Assembly (NCBI RefSeq): GCF_021021435.1
Contig: NZ_JAINWI010000004.1
Coordinates: 248,001-312,000 of the forward strand
Origin: Seohaeicola saemankumensis
GTDB lineage: Bacteria > Pseudomonadota > Alphaproteobacteria > Rhodobacterales > Rhodobacteraceae
DNA: 64,000 nt
Reading direction: 5' to 3'
The position numbers were made by a program, and so were the translations under genes. Of this stretch, positions 18,559 to 28,788 are shown piece by piece (within the stretch, counting starts at the first letter, position 1; the number at the start of each line of letters is the position of its first letter). The notes beneath the pieces are model-generated. The model was not told where the DNA came from. It made no database searches and was given only the letters and a program-made list of their open reading frames with translations.

Positions 18559-19463
18559 GCGACAAGAAACCCAAGACCCGCGGTTTGGGGCGGGGTCTAT
18601 CCGCGCTGATGGCTGATGTTGCGCCGCAAGAAGAGCGCGCTGCTGATGCAGGACAGCCAAGAAAGTCCGACTTTCTGATTGCGATCGAAAAGATTTTTCC
18701 TAACCCGCATCAGCCACGACGCCGTTTTGAGAACGAGCAGCTTGAGGATCTCGCGGCTTCGATCCGCGAAAAGGGGGTGATTCAGCCATTGATCGTGCGC
18801 CGTCGCGAGATGGCAGAAGGGACATTCGAAATAGTCGCTGGCGAGCGGCGCTGGCGAGCTGCCCAGATGGCCCAGCTTCACGAGCTTCCGGTTCTGGTGC
18901 GGGACTTCAACGATACCGAAGTTTTGGAAATCGCCATTATTGAGAATATCCAAAGGGCAGATCTCAATCCTGTGGAAGAAGCCGTTGGCTACAAGCAGTT
19001 GATGGAAAAGTTTGGCCACACACAAGAGAAGCTATCAGCCGTTCTTGGAAAGAGCAGAAGTCACATCGCCAACCTCGTGCGTCTGTTGCAGTTGCCGGAA
19101 GAGGTTCAGACATATCTACGGGATGGTCAGTTGTCTGCCGGTCATGCGCGTGCCTTGATAACATCGCAGGATCCGGTGTCTTTGGCACGAAAAGTCATCG
19201 AGAATGGTTTGTCCGTGCGGGAGACAGAGCGGCTGGCAAAGGCACCAGACCAGTCATCTGCAACGAAAGATGCATCACAGACCAAGACTCGCCAGCCAAA
19301 AGACAAGGATGCCGATACGCGCGCACTAGAGGCTGATCTGTCGGCAAACCTGCGGATGAAAGTGTCAATCCAGCACGATAATGGGCAGGAGTCGGGTCTG
19401 GTTTCTATTCGTTACACATCGTTGGACGAGCTAGATGAACTGTGCCAGAAGCTTGGCTCCTGA
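18555..19463 (+). CDS. parB: Chromosome partitioning protein ParB (CTPase)
   Basis: 302 residues. N-terminal basic region RGLGRGLSAL recruits ParA. The CTP-binding domain has PHQPRRRF (51-58) and GERRWRAA (96-103), and ENIQRADLNPVEEA contacts nucleotide and Mg. A helix-turn-helix at about 155-180 reads parS. A charged linker (about 225-260) leads to the C-terminal dimerisation domain. It loads at parS and slides as a clamp. Convergent with hemW, with five bases between the stops. Confidence 0.96.
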   Translation: MSDKKPKTRGLGRGLSALMADVAPQEERAADAGQPRKSDFLIAIEKIFPNPHQPRRRFENEQLEDLAASIREKGVIQPLIVRRREMAEGTFEIVAGERRWRAAQMAQLHELPVLVRDFNDTEVLEIAIIENIQRADLNPVEEAVGYKQLMEKFGHTQEKLSAVLGKSRSHIANLVRLLQLPEEVQTYLRDGQLSAGHARALITSQDPVSLARKVIENGLSVRETERLAKAPDQSSATKDASQTKTRQPKDKDADTRALEADLSANLRMKVSIQHDNGQESGLVSIRYTSLDELDELCQKLGS

Positions 19464-19468
19464 CGCCG

Positions 19469-20626
19469 TTAACCGGCAAGTAACTCTGCAAGGATCGCGT
19501 TCAGAACCATACGTCCTTGGGGCGTCACCGTCAGGTTTGAGGCTTGAACGTTGATCATGCCGAGGTCTGAAAGATACTCGATCCGGTCAACAGGCAAGGG
19601 TTGGCCGGACAGCGCCTCAAACCGTCTTTGATCAACACCTTCTGTCAATCGAAGGCCCATCATCAGGAACTCGCTTGCCTGATCCGCGCCCGTCAGGGAG
19701 GATCTTTCCTTCTCGCTCTGTTCCTGCCCGACAAGATCAAGCCATTTGTTCGGATTGCTCCACGCCTCGGTTGCGTAACGCTGACCGCCAAAAGACAGCC
19801 GCCCATGCGCGCCGGGTCCGATGCCTACATAGTCACCATAGCGCCAATAGACCCTATTATGCCGCGATTCCGCGCCTGATCTGGCGTGATTGGAAATCTC
19901 ATACCCGAGATAGCCTGCATCCTCGCAGATATCCTGTGTCGCTTTGTACATGTCGGCAGACAGATCATCTGGCGGAAGCCCCGTCAGCTTTCCGCGCGCA
20001 TAGCGATCCCCAAAAGCTGTTCCATCCTCGATTGTCAGTTGATAAAGCGAAAGATGATCAACAGCCATCGCGAGCGCCTGTTTTAGCTCGGTTTTCCAAG
20101 AATCTAATGACTGGTTCTGTCTTGCGTAGATCAAGTCAAAGCTGACCCGTTCGAACCGAGCGCGCGCCACGTCAAAGGCGGCCAGGGCCTCTTTCGTGGT
20201 GTGGATGCGTCCCAGTTTTTGCAGGTCAGTATCGTTAAGCGCTTGAATTCCCATGGATATCCGGTTCACGCCGCCATCGGCATAGGCTTTGAAGCGCCCT
20301 GCCTCGACTGATCCCGGGTTGGCCTCCAGCGTGACTTCCAAATCATTTGCTTGAGGCCAGCGTTGTTTGATCCGCTCAAGCACTGCATGAACCACATCCG
20401 GTTGCATCAGGCTGGGCGTGCCACCGCCAAAGAATACCGAGGTCAACACCCGCCCTTGGGTCTGTTCGGCATAGCGGTCGATCTCGGCCAGATAGGCTTG
20501 TTTCCAGCGGGATTGATCAATCTCGCGGGCGACATGGCTGTTAAAGTCGCAATAGGGGCATTTGGCCTGGCAGAAGGGCCAATGCAGATAAATGGCGAAA
20601 CCACCGTTTTGCCAATCCTCAGTCAA
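19469..20626 (-). CDS. hemW: HemW-like radical SAM heme chaperone
   Basis: 385 residues from a TTG at 20626. Radical SAM cluster CX3CX2C (Cys19, Cys23, Cys26) in HWPFCQAKCPYCDFNSH, the glycine motif FFGGGTPSLM, and the C-terminal winged-helix-like HemW domain. HemW proteins were long annotated as oxygen-independent coproporphyrinogen oxidase; family work assigns heme delivery. No ATG lies near the expected start. TTG 20626 overlaps the rdgB stop by eight bases and gives a family-like N-terminus; another TTG lies at 20638. Confidence 0.88.
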   Translation of the reverse strand: MTEDWQNGGFAIYLHWPFCQAKCPYCDFNSHVAREIDQSRWKQAYLAEIDRYAEQTQGRVLTSVFFGGGTPSLMQPDVVHAVLERIKQRWPQANDLEVTLEANPGSVEAGRFKAYADGGVNRISMGIQALNDTDLQKLGRIHTTKEALAAFDVARARFERVSFDLIYARQNQSLDSWKTELKQALAMAVDHLSLYQLTIEDGTAFGDRYARGKLTGLPPDDLSADMYKATQDICEDAGYLGYEISNHARSGAESRHNRVYWRYGDYVGIGPGAHGRLSFGGQRYATEAWSNPNKWLDLVGQEQSEKERSSLTGADQASEFLMMGLRLTEGVDQRRFEALSGQPLPVDRIEYLSDLGMINVQASNLTVTPQGRMVLNAILAELLAG

Positions 20627-21227
20627 AGCAGCCCGCAACGAGTTTTTTGAAAGCTTCGGCACGGTGGCTGATACGGTTCTTTTCCCAGCGATCCATCTCT
20701 CCGAAGGTGATGTCATAGCCGTTCGGTTGAAATATCGGATCGTAACCGTGGCCCTGATCGCCGCGCATGGGCCAGACAACCTGGCCTTCCATCACGCCTT
20801 CGAACACTTCGTCATGTCCGTCGGGCCAAGCCAGAACCAGTGTGCAGCAAAATCGCGCAGTCCGCGGAATAGGGGCTTTTGCAGCTTCAAGCGCGTCATG
20901 TGCACGCCTCATGGCCAAGCTAAAGTCCCGCCCGTTCGGAGTTTCTGCCCAATCAGCAGTATAAACGCCGGGAGCGCCATCAAGTGCATCGATCGCGATA
21001 CCGGAATCATCGGCCAAAGCGGGAAGGCCTGTTGCCATAGACGCTGCATGGGCTTTGATCCTTGCATTACCGATAAAGGTGCTTTCGGTCTCGTCCGGTT
21101 CTGGCAGGGCCATCTCGGCGGCGCCTACGACTGCCACGCCGAAAGGCACCAGAAGATCAGCAATCTCCTCTAGCTTGCCCTTGTTGTGGGTTGCTACAAG
21201 AAGACGGTCGCCTGAAAACCTACGCAT
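20619..21227 (-). CDS. rdgB: RdgB/HAM1 non-canonical purine NTP pyrophosphatase
   Basis: 202 residues. Hydrolyses ITP, dITP and XTP to monophosphates, preventing their incorporation. [14 protein letters not shown] at the N-terminus, [28 protein letters not shown] with the catalytic aspartates, and the C-terminal FGEMD[14 protein letters not shown] are present. The start at 21227 overlaps the rph stop by eight bases and the end overlaps hemW, forming rph-rdgB-hemW, a common alphaproteobacterial operon. Confidence 0.95.
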   Translation of the reverse strand: MRRFSGDRLLVATHNKGKLEEIADLLVPFGVAVVGAAEMALPEPDETESTFIGNARIKAHAASMATGLPALADDSGIAIDALDGAPGVYTADWAETPNGRDFSLAMRRAHDALEAAKAPIPRTARFCCTLVLAWPDGHDEVFEGVMEGQVVWPMRGDQGHGYDPIFQPNGYDITFGEMDRWEKNRISHRAEAFKKLVAGCFD

Positions 21228-21936
21228 CAACAGCCGCCAGCTGCGCCTTGACCAGATCCTTGACGCCATGCTCTGCCAGATCCAGAAGTTCGTTCATTTG
21301 CGCGCGGGAATATGTCGAACCCTCGGCTGACATCTGCACCTCGATCAGCTGACCGCTGGAGAGCATGATGAAATTTCCGTCAACGCCGGCCTCGCTGTCC
21401 TCGGGATAGTCCAGATCCAGAACCGGCTGACCCGCGTAGATCCCGCAGGAAACGGCCGCAACGGGCTCTATCAAGGGATTGCCGGTAACCGCGCCGGTCT
21501 TCATCAGTTTGTCCACAGCCAGACGCAGGGCAACCCATCCGCCGGTGATCGACGCGCAACGCGTGCCGCCATCGGCCTGAATCACATCGCAATCGACGGT
21601 GATCTGACGCTCTCCCAAGGCGACGCGGTCAACGCCCGCCCGCAGCGAACGCCCGATCAGGCGCTGGATTTCAACCGTACGACCGCCTTGTTTGCCGCTG
21701 GCTGCTTCACGACGCATGCGACTGGTGGTCGAGCGCGGCAGCATTCCGTATTCTGCTGTCACCCATCCCAGACCGCTGCCCTTGATGAAGGGCGGTACAC
21801 GGTCCTCGATCGTTGCGGTGCACAGAACATGTGTGTCGCCCATACGGATCATGCACGACCCTTCGGCATGTTTGGTCACGCCCGTTTCAATTGAAATCGG
21901 GCGCATTTCGCTTAGTTTTCGACCTGAGGGGCGCAT
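21220..21936 (-). CDS. rph: Ribonuclease PH
   Basis: 238 residues, the normal length for full RNase PH, the phosphorolytic 3' exonuclease that trims tRNA ends. The motifs [45 protein letters not shown] and DLDYPEDS are all intact, unlike the frameshifted copy of E. coli K-12. It is divergent from hrcA, a conserved rph/hrcA arrangement, and leads the rph-rdgB-hemW operon. Confidence 0.96.
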   Translation of the reverse strand: MRPSGRKLSEMRPISIETGVTKHAEGSCMIRMGDTHVLCTATIEDRVPPFIKGSGLGWVTAEYGMLPRSTTSRMRREAASGKQGGRTVEIQRLIGRSLRAGVDRVALGERQITVDCDVIQADGGTRCASITGGWVALRLAVDKLMKTGAVTGNPLIEPVAAVSCGIYAGQPVLDLDYPEDSEAGVDGNFIMLSSGQLIEVQMSAEGSTYSRAQMNELLDLAEHGVKDLVKAQLAAVDA

Positions 21937-21999
21937 TTTCGGACCTTTCCTGATTTATCGTCGGGGATACAGTCCAAAGCGCCGAAAACGCAAGCTTGA

Positions 22000-22027
22000 T
22001 TGACCTTTCGCACCCAAGCTCTTTAAT
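22000..22027 (+). promoter_or_regulatory. Probable housekeeping promoter of hrcA-grpE
   Basis: TTGACC at 22000-22005 and TTTAAT at 22022-22027 are separated by 16 bases, one mismatch each from TTGACA and TATAAT. A start about seven bases on would leave a short leader before hrcA at 22052. I see no CIRCE repeat here. Confidence 0.45.
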
Positions 22028-22051
22028 GGGCTTCCATAGGGGACTTTGTAA

Positions 22052-23116
22052 ATGAAAGAAGGAATGGCCATATTCGATGAGTTGAACGAGCGATCGCGCG
22101 AAGTGTTTCGCCGCGTCGTGGAAGGCTATCTTGAAAGTGGCGATCCTGTTGGCAGTCGTACCCTGACGCGTACGATGAACGAGAAGGTCAGTGCCGCGAC
22201 GATCCGCAATGTAATGCAGGATCTGGAGTATCTGGGCCTTCTGGGTAGCCCCCATGTCAGCGCGGGACGCATTCCGACGCAACGGGGCCTTCGCATGTTT
22301 GTCGACGGTCTTCTTGAAGTCGGTGACCTGAACGCACAGGACCGGCAGAAAATCGACGATACGATGGGGAACAACACCTCGGATGTGACCGGAATTCTGG
22401 ACCGTATCAGTACGGCCTTGTCCGGTGTGACGCGCGGCGCATCCCTTGTACTGGCCCCAAAACACGAAGCCCCGATAAAGCATGTCGAGTTTGTGAATCT
22501 TGGACATGAGCGCGCATTGGTGGTTCTTGTCTTCGCTGATGGCCATGTCGAGAACAGGATTTTCACACCACCTGCGGGGCAAACACCATCCTCGATGCGG
22601 GAGGCCGCCAATTTCCTGAATGCACTGATCGAGGGCAAGACCCTGTCCGATTTGCAAACGGCCATCCGGCACGAGATCGACTCACGCCGTCAGGAGATCG
22701 ACAGCCTTGCGCATGCTTTGGTAGAAAGCGGTATTGCTGTCTGGGCCGGAGAGGGCGAAGCGCCCGAAAGGCTGATCGTTCGCGGGCGCGCGAATCTGTT
22801 GAATGGCGAAGGCAGTGACGAGGAACTCGAGCGTATCCGCAAGCTGTTCGACGATCTGGAGCGGAAAAAAGACATCGCAGAATTCCTCGATCTGGCGCAG
22901 GAAGGAGAGGGTGTTCGCATTTTTATTGGCTCCGAGAACAAACTTTTCTCACTTTCGGGTTCCTCTTTGGTGGTCAGTCCATATATGAACGCTGATCGTA
23001 AGATCATCGGGGCGGTTGGCGTCATCGGACCCACCCGTCTGAACTATGGACGGATTGTGCCGATCGTGGATTACACGGCGCAGCTGGTTGGCAGGATGAT
23101 CTCCGACCGGAGCTAG
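22052..23116 (+). CDS. hrcA: Heat-inducible transcription repressor HrcA
   Basis: 354 residues. Repressor that binds CIRCE elements of groESL/dnaKJ-type operons and is kept active by GroEL. N-terminal winged helix with LNERSREVFRRVVEGYLESGDPVGSRTL and KVSAATIRNVMQDLEYLGLL, followed by SPHVSAGRIPTQRGLRMFVDGLLEV; the GAF-like domain ends with GAVGVIGPTRLNYGRIVPIVDYTAQLV. AGGGG lies before the start. grpE follows after nine bases. Confidence 0.96.
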   Translation: MKEGMAIFDELNERSREVFRRVVEGYLESGDPVGSRTLTRTMNEKVSAATIRNVMQDLEYLGLLGSPHVSAGRIPTQRGLRMFVDGLLEVGDLNAQDRQKIDDTMGNNTSDVTGILDRISTALSGVTRGASLVLAPKHEAPIKHVEFVNLGHERALVVLVFADGHVENRIFTPPAGQTPSSMREAANFLNALIEGKTLSDLQTAIRHEIDSRRQEIDSLAHALVESGIAVWAGEGEAPERLIVRGRANLLNGEGSDEELERIRKLFDDLERKKDIAEFLDLAQEGEGVRIFIGSENKLFSLSGSSLVVSPYMNADRKIIGAVGVIGPTRLNYGRIVPIVDYTAQLVGRMISDRS

Positions 23117-23125
23117 AGGTGAAGT

Positions 23126-23689
23126 ATGGCAGAGCCGAAGAAAGACGATTTCCTTGACGATATCGAAGCCGCCGAGGCTGAAGAATATGCCGAGGACAAT
23201 GTAGAATACAGCGATGAGGCCATCGAGCTTGATAGTTTGCGGGCAGAGCGTGACGAGTTGAAAGACCGCTTCATGCGCGCATTGGCCGACGCCGAAAACG
23301 CGCGCAAACGGTCCGACAAGGATCGCCGTGAAGCGGAACAATATGGTGGCTCGAAACTGGCGCGTGACTTGTTGCCAGTACATGACAACCTCAAGCGCGC
23401 GCTTGAAGTTGTGACAGATGAACAGCGGCAGGCTTTTGGCCCTTTGCTGGAAGGCGTTGAATTGACCCTGCGCGAATTGCTAAGTGTGTTTGCAAAGCAC
23501 GGCGTCAAAGTCATCAGCCCGCAGGTCGGTGACCGTTTTGATCCGCAGAACCACCAGGCCATGTTCGAAGCGCCTGTTCCGGGCACAAAATCCGGTGAGA
23601 TTATTCAGGTGTCAGCGGATGGTTTCATGCTGCATGACCGCCTTCTGCGCCCTGCGCAGGTTGGCGTGTCTTCGATGCCTGCAAGCTGA
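23126..23689 (+). CDS. grpE: GrpE nucleotide exchange factor
   Basis: 187 residues, exchanges ADP on DnaK. An acidic N-terminus (about 1-40) and long coiled helix (40-95, DELKDRFMRALADAENARKR) precede the beta-wing domain with the conserved GDRFDPQNHQAMF. AGAGGTG is the ribosome site. Cotranscribed with hrcA; dnaK and dnaJ are not in this window. Convergent with mutS, 31 bases apart, with no obvious terminator between them. Confidence 0.95.
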   Translation: MAEPKKDDFLDDIEAAEAEEYAEDNVEYSDEAIELDSLRAERDELKDRFMRALADAENARKRSDKDRREAEQYGGSKLARDLLPVHDNLKRALEVVTDEQRQAFGPLLEGVELTLRELLSVFAKHGVKVISPQVGDRFDPQNHQAMFEAPVPGTKSGEIIQVSADGFMLHDRLLRPAQVGVSSMPAS

Positions 23690-23720
23690 CTTTCCGACAG
23701 GCTTCAAGAAAACGCAGGCG

Positions 23721-26375
23721 TTACGGTCTGGACTGTGACGCCTCTTTCAATTCGTAGACAAGGCGCAGCGCATCGCGGGGTGACAGTTCGTCGGGATGTA
23801 CGTCCTTCAAGCGCTCCTCGACTTTCGATGGTTTCACTGTTGCGGTGGGCTGTAGAGCTGGTGCGGCCATCGAGAAAAGCGGTAAATCGTCAATTATCGC
23901 CTTTTGCTTTCCAGCCCCTTCACGCTCGCCCTTTTCTAGTGCATCCAACACAACGCGGGCGCGGTTGACCACGGCTTCGGGAAGGCCAGCCAGTTTGGCA
24001 ACCTGAACCCCGTAAGACCTGTCCGCTGCACCTTTGCGAACTTCGTGCAGGAAAATCACGTCCCCTTCATACTCTTTAACGGTTACGGTGGCGTTCTCAA
24101 CACGTTCAAGCTTGCCGGCCAAAGCGGTCAGTTCGTGATAATGTGTTGCGAACAGCGCGCGACAGCGGTTTGCATCATGCAGATGCTCTAGGGTCGCCCA
24201 CGCGATCGACAGTCCGTCATAAGTTGCAGTCCCGCGTCCGATTTCGTCCAGGATGACCAATGCATGATCATCGGCCTGATTAAGAATGGCCGCGGTTTCG
24301 ACCATCTCTACCATGAAGGTTGACCGCCCGCGCGCCAGATCGTCAGAGGCACCGACACGGCTGAACAACTGGCTGACAAGCCCGATTGTGGCGTCCGTTG
24401 CAGGAACAAAGCTGCCGGTTTGTGCCAGAAGTGCGATCAACGCGTTCTGTCTTAAATACGTGGATTTGCCGGCCATGTTCGGGCCGGTCAAAAGCCATAT
24501 GTCGGACCCGTCGCCCAGATCGCAGTCATTGGCCACAAAGGGGGCGCCGCCCTGTTTTCTGAGGGCTTGCTCCACCACCGGATGGCGCCCGCCTTCGATC
24601 CTCAGGGTGCGCGAGGTATTTACAACCGGTCTTGTCCAGTTCTCGCCGCGCGCCAGATCAGCCAAAGCACAACACAGATCCAATTCCGACAATGCGCGCG
24701 CTGTTGCATAGATTTTGGCGGCACAGCCCGAGATATTGTCCTTGAGGCTGGAATAGAGCCGTTTTTCGATCTCAAGAGCATGCCCGCCAGCGTTAAGAAT
24801 GCGGGTTTCCATCTCTGTCAGGTCCGGCGTCGTAAAGCGCAGTTGATTTGCTGTCGTTTGCCTGTGCCGGAAGGCGTCGGATAGGGGTTCGGACAACATC
24901 CTTTCGGCGTGGGTCGCGGTGACCTCGATAAAGTAGCCCAAGACATTGTTATGCTTGATCTTCAGCGAGGGAATTCCCGTGACATTGCTATACTCTGTCT
25001 GCATCCGCGCGATAACAGACCTGCCTTCGTCGCGCAGGCTTCGCATTTCGTCCAACTCGCTGTCATACCCAGTGGCTATGAAGCCGCCGTCGCGCAGCTG
25101 CAAAGGCGGTTCGGCCACAAGCGCTTGCGCGAGCAGCGCAACCAGTTGCTGATGTCCGGACAAATCCGCCAAGGCGGACTCAAGCAAGGGCGCAAGTTCG
25201 CGGTCTTGCAGTACCTTTGCGATGCTTTCGGCTTGTTCCAGCCCGTTGCGGATAGCGGCCATATCGCGCGGCCCACCCCGATCCAGTGCAAGTCGGGATA
25301 GCGCACGATCAAGGTCGGGAACGCGGCGCAGGGCGTCACGTATTTCTGTACAAAGGCGGGTCTGTTCAACGGCTAACGCGACAGATTCGAGCCTTTGTTC
25401 TACTATATTCAGATCCCGTGACGGGCTGGAAAGCCGACGCTCAAGCAGTCGCGCGCCGCCTGCTGTAACGGTTCGGTCGATCGCAGACAAAAGCGAACCG
25501 GCCCGACCGCCAGACAGCGCATGCGTCAGTTCAAGATTGCGCCGTGTCGCTGCGTCGATTTGCATGACGCCAGCCTCGGCCTCGCGCTGCGGTGGGCGTA
25601 ACAAGGGAAGCTTCCCTTTTTGTGTGATTTCCAGATACGCGACCAACGCACCCAGCGCGGATACTTCGACCCGACCGAAACTGCCGAAGGCGTCAAGCGA
25701 TCCTACGCTGTAGAGCGAGCAAAGCCTTTTTTCGGCTGCCGTGCTGTCAAAGGCGGTACGGCCCAAGGGTGTTATTGACGCCCCAGATTCAGCGACTATT
25801 CCAGCCAGATCGCGTTCCAGCGCTTCGGAAATGACGACTTCGGAGGGCACAAGCCGCGCCAGTTCCGGCCCAAGCCGGACGGGAGCCAACGGCATAACGT
25901 GGCATTCACCTGTAGAAATATCGACCCAAGCCAGCGCAGCGTCCTCGCGCACAAGCGAATAGGCACAAAGGTAGTTGTTCCGGCGGGCCTCAAGCAGGGA
26001 ATCCTCGGTAAGGGTTCCGGGCGTGACAAGCCGGACCACATCGCGCTTGACCACGGATTTCGCGCCGCGTTTCTTCGCTTCGGCAGGATCTTCCATCTGC
26101 TCGCATACCGCCACGCGAAAACCCTTGCGGATCAATGTCAGCAAATAGCCTTCGGCAGAGTGGACAGGGACACCGCACATCGGGATGTCCTTTCCCTCGT
26201 GCTGGCCGCGCTTTGTCAGCGCGATATCCAGCGCTTGCGACGCGGCGACCGCATCGTCAAAGAACATTTCGTAAAAGTCGCCCATGCGGTAGAATAAAAG
26301 CGCACCGGGATATTGCGCTTTGATACCCAGAAATTGCGCCATCATTGGCGTTGCGGCGGCGTGTTGGACTGTCAC
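23721..26375 (-). CDS. mutS: DNA mismatch repair protein MutS
   Basis: 884 residues, standard MutS1. Mismatch-reading Phe-x-Glu motif in [14 protein letters not shown], connector and clamp domains, ATPase Walker [10 protein letters not shown] at about residue 630, Walker [22 protein letters not shown] and the ATHYHELT signature. The C-terminal tetramerisation segment ([19 protein letters not shown]) is present. It starts with GTG preceded by AGGAG. Divergent from maeB across about 130 bases. Confidence 0.97.
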   Translation of the reverse strand: MTVQHAAATPMMAQFLGIKAQYPGALLFYRMGDFYEMFFDDAVAASQALDIALTKRGQHEGKDIPMCGVPVHSAEGYLLTLIRKGFRVAVCEQMEDPAEAKKRGAKSVVKRDVVRLVTPGTLTEDSLLEARRNNYLCAYSLVREDAALAWVDISTGECHVMPLAPVRLGPELARLVPSEVVISEALERDLAGIVAESGASITPLGRTAFDSTAAEKRLCSLYSVGSLDAFGSFGRVEVSALGALVAYLEITQKGKLPLLRPPQREAEAGVMQIDAATRRNLELTHALSGGRAGSLLSAIDRTVTAGGARLLERRLSSPSRDLNIVEQRLESVALAVEQTRLCTEIRDALRRVPDLDRALSRLALDRGGPRDMAAIRNGLEQAESIAKVLQDRELAPLLESALADLSGHQQLVALLAQALVAEPPLQLRDGGFIATGYDSELDEMRSLRDEGRSVIARMQTEYSNVTGIPSLKIKHNNVLGYFIEVTATHAERMLSEPLSDAFRHRQTTANQLRFTTPDLTEMETRILNAGGHALEIEKRLYSSLKDNISGCAAKIYATARALSELDLCCALADLARGENWTRPVVNTSRTLRIEGGRHPVVEQALRKQGGAPFVANDCDLGDGSDIWLLTGPNMAGKSTYLRQNALIALLAQTGSFVPATDATIGLVSQLFSRVGASDDLARGRSTFMVEMVETAAILNQADDHALVILDEIGRGTATYDGLSIAWATLEHLHDANRCRALFATHYHELTALAGKLERVENATVTVKEYEGDVIFLHEVRKGAADRSYGVQVAKLAGLPEAVVNRARVVLDALEKGEREGAGKQKAIIDDLPLFSMAAPALQPTATVKPSKVEERLKDVHPDELSPRDALRLVYELKEASQSRP

Positions 26376-26508
26376 GGCGTCTCCTTGTTTGCTGGGCCAG
26401 ACCTTACAAATCCATCAGATCAGGTGAAAGCAAAAACGCAAAATCGTTGAGGCAAGCGCAGCGGCAGGATATGACGCCCTGACCCGCTCAAGGAACAGGC
26501 TGACGCTT

Positions 26509-28764
26509 ATGACAAAAACAAGATTGACCCGTGAAGAGGCGCTGGCCTTTCACATGGAGCCGACGCCCGGCAAATTCGAGATCACGGCAACAGTGCCGAT
26601 GGCAACGCAGCGTGATCTGTCCTTGGCCTACTCGCCTGGTGTTGCGGTCCCATGCGAAGAAATCGCAGCCGCGCCCGAAACGGCCTATGACTATACAAAC
26701 AAGGGAAACCTTGTTGCGGTCATTTCCAACGGCACAGCGGTTCTGGGCCTTGGCAATCTGGGTGCGCTGGCGTCGAAGCCGGTGATGGAAGGCAAGTCTG
26801 TCCTGTTCAAGCGCTTCGCTGATGTGAACAGCATCGACATCGAACTGGATACCGAAGACCCTGAAGCCTTTATCAATGCTGTTCGCCTGATGGGTCCGAC
26901 CTTTGGCGGAATCAACCTTGAAGACATTAAGGCGCCGGAATGTTTCATCATCGAGCAGCGGCTGAAAGAAGTGATGGATATCCCCGTCTTTCATGACGAC
27001 CAGCACGGAACGGCTGTGATTTGCGCCGCCGGTTTGATTAACGCGCTGCATATCTCGGGCAAAAAGATCGAAGATGTGCGGATCGTGTTGAACGGCGCAG
27101 GGGCTGCGGGAATTGCCTGTCTGGAACTGCTCAAATCTATGGGCGCAAAACATGACAATTGCATCATGTGCGACACCAAAGGCGTAATCTATCAAGGCCG
27201 TACCGACGGGATGAACCAGTGGAAATCGGCACATGCGGCGCGCACCGATCTGCGGACCCTGGAAGAAGCGATGCGGGGCGCGGATGTTTTTCTCGGAGTA
27301 TCCGCAAAGGGTGCGGTGACCGAGGCAATGGTCGCCTCGATGGCACCTGATCCTGTGATTTTTGCGATGGCGAACCCTGATCCTGAGATCACACCGGAAG
27401 AAGCCCATGCCGTGCGACCTGATGCTATTGTGGCCACGGGACGGTCTGATTATCCCAATCAGGTGAACAACGTGCTGGGCTTTCCCTACCTGTTCCGCGG
27501 TGCGCTGGATATCCACGCACGGGCGATCAATGACGAGATGAAGATCGCCTGCGCAGAAGCGCTGGCTGAACTTGCCCGTGAGGATGTGCCAGACGAGGTT
27601 GCCATGGCCTATGGCAAGAACCTCAGCTTCGGGCGGGACTATATCATCCCGACCCCCTTCGATCCTCGGCTGATCTTCCGGATTCCTCCCGCAGTGGCGC
27701 GTGCAGGGATGAAAACGGGCGCCGCACGCCGTCCGATTATCGACATGGAAGCCTATGAGGCCAGCCTCAAGGGGCGGATGGACCCGACGGCAAACATCCT
27801 GCGCGGCATTCATGCCCGCGCGCGTGCCAATCAGGCGCGCATGATCTTTGCAGAAGGCGACGACCCGCGCGTGTTGCGCGCTGCGGTCAGCTATCAACGG
27901 TCTGGTCTGGGCAAAGCTTTGATCGTGGGCCGCGATTATGACGTCAAAGCCAAGCTGGAAGCAGCAGGCATGGGCGATGCCTTTTCCGAGCTTGAGGTGT
28001 TCAACGCGGCGAACACCCCGCATCTTGAGCCTTATAAAGAGTTTCTGTACCAGCGCCTTCAGCGCAAGGGCTTTGACCGGCACGATATTCACCGTCTGGC
28101 AGCCCGTGATCGCCATGTGTTTTCAGCCCTGATGCTGGCCCACGGGCATGGCGACGGGTTGGTAACAGGAGCGACACGCAAAGCCGCGCATGTGATGGAG
28201 TTGATCAATCACGTGTTCGACGCTGATGCCGCGCATGGTGCAGCGGGCATTACAGCACTGCTCCACAAGGGTCGGATCGTGCTGATTGCTGATACATTGG
28301 TGCATGAATGGCCGGACGAGAATGATCTGGCCACGATCGCCCAGCGCGCCGCGGATGTGGCCCGCGACCTCGGGCTTGAGCCGCGCGTCGCCTTTGTCAG
28401 CTTCTCGACTTTTGGCTATCCACGGTCGGAGAGGGCAGAGAAAATGCACCGTGCCCCCAAGGTTCTTGAGGCGCGGGGCGTCGATTTCGAATTTGAAGGC
28501 GAGATGACCGTTGATGTCGCCCTGAACCCCAAGGCGCAAGCTGTCTATCCGTTCCAACGGCTGACAGGGCCTGCCAATATTCTTGTGGTGCCTGCCCGTC
28601 ATTCGGCCTCGATCTCGGTCAAGTTGATGCAGGAAATGGCGGGGGCGACAGTTATTGGCCCGATCCTGTCCGGTGTCGATCAATCCATCCAGATCTGTTC
28701 AACCAACTCGACGGCGAATGACATTCTCAACATGGCGATGCTGGCGGCCTGCAAGGTAGGTTGA
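26509..28764 (+). CDS. maeB: NADP-dependent malic enzyme, MaeB type with phosphotransacetylase-like domain
   Basis: 751 residues. The malic enzyme domain (about 1-425) has YSPGVAVPC, the catalytic region GNLGALASKPVMEGKSVLFKRFADV, the metal site FHDDQHGTA and the NADP loop NGAGAAGIAC. The C-terminal half (about 430-751) resembles phosphate acetyltransferase, e.g. GMGDAFSELEVFN and GPILSGVDQSIQICS. Such fused MaeB proteins convert malate to pyruvate and are regulated by acetyl-CoA through the PTA-like part, which lacks acetyltransferase activity in studied cases. Confidence 0.95.
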   Translation: MTKTRLTREEALAFHMEPTPGKFEITATVPMATQRDLSLAYSPGVAVPCEEIAAAPETAYDYTNKGNLVAVISNGTAVLGLGNLGALASKPVMEGKSVLFKRFADVNSIDIELDTEDPEAFINAVRLMGPTFGGINLEDIKAPECFIIEQRLKEVMDIPVFHDDQHGTAVICAAGLINALHISGKKIEDVRIVLNGAGAAGIACLELLKSMGAKHDNCIMCDTKGVIYQGRTDGMNQWKSAHAARTDLRTLEEAMRGADVFLGVSAKGAVTEAMVASMAPDPVIFAMANPDPEITPEEAHAVRPDAIVATGRSDYPNQVNNVLGFPYLFRGALDIHARAINDEMKIACAEALAELAREDVPDEVAMAYGKNLSFGRDYIIPTPFDPRLIFRIPPAVARAGMKTGAARRPIIDMEAYEASLKGRMDPTANILRGIHARARANQARMIFAEGDDPRVLRAAVSYQRSGLGKALIVGRDYDVKAKLEAAGMGDAFSELEVFNAANTPHLEPYKEFLYQRLQRKGFDRHDIHRLAARDRHVFSALMLAHGHGDGLVTGATRKAAHVMELINHVFDADAAHGAAGITALLHKGRIVLIADTLVHEWPDENDLATIAQRAADVARDLGLEPRVAFVSFSTFGYPRSERAEKMHRAPKVLEARGVDFEFEGEMTVDVALNPKAQAVYPFQRLTGPANILVVPARHSASISVKLMQEMAGATVIGPILSGVDQSIQICSTNSTANDILNMAMLAACKVG

Positions 28765-28788
28765 CCACAGGACAGGAAGGGCGTCGGC

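Noticed and set aside
21937-22051. CIRCE element before hrcA
   Set aside because: No TTAGCACTC-N9-GAGTGCTAA-like repeat can be seen in the gap.
26488-28116. 542-codon open frame antisense to maeB
   Set aside because: It lies fully opposite a well-recognised gene; long antisense frames are common in GC-rich genes with strong codon bias, and the translation shows no recognisable domain.
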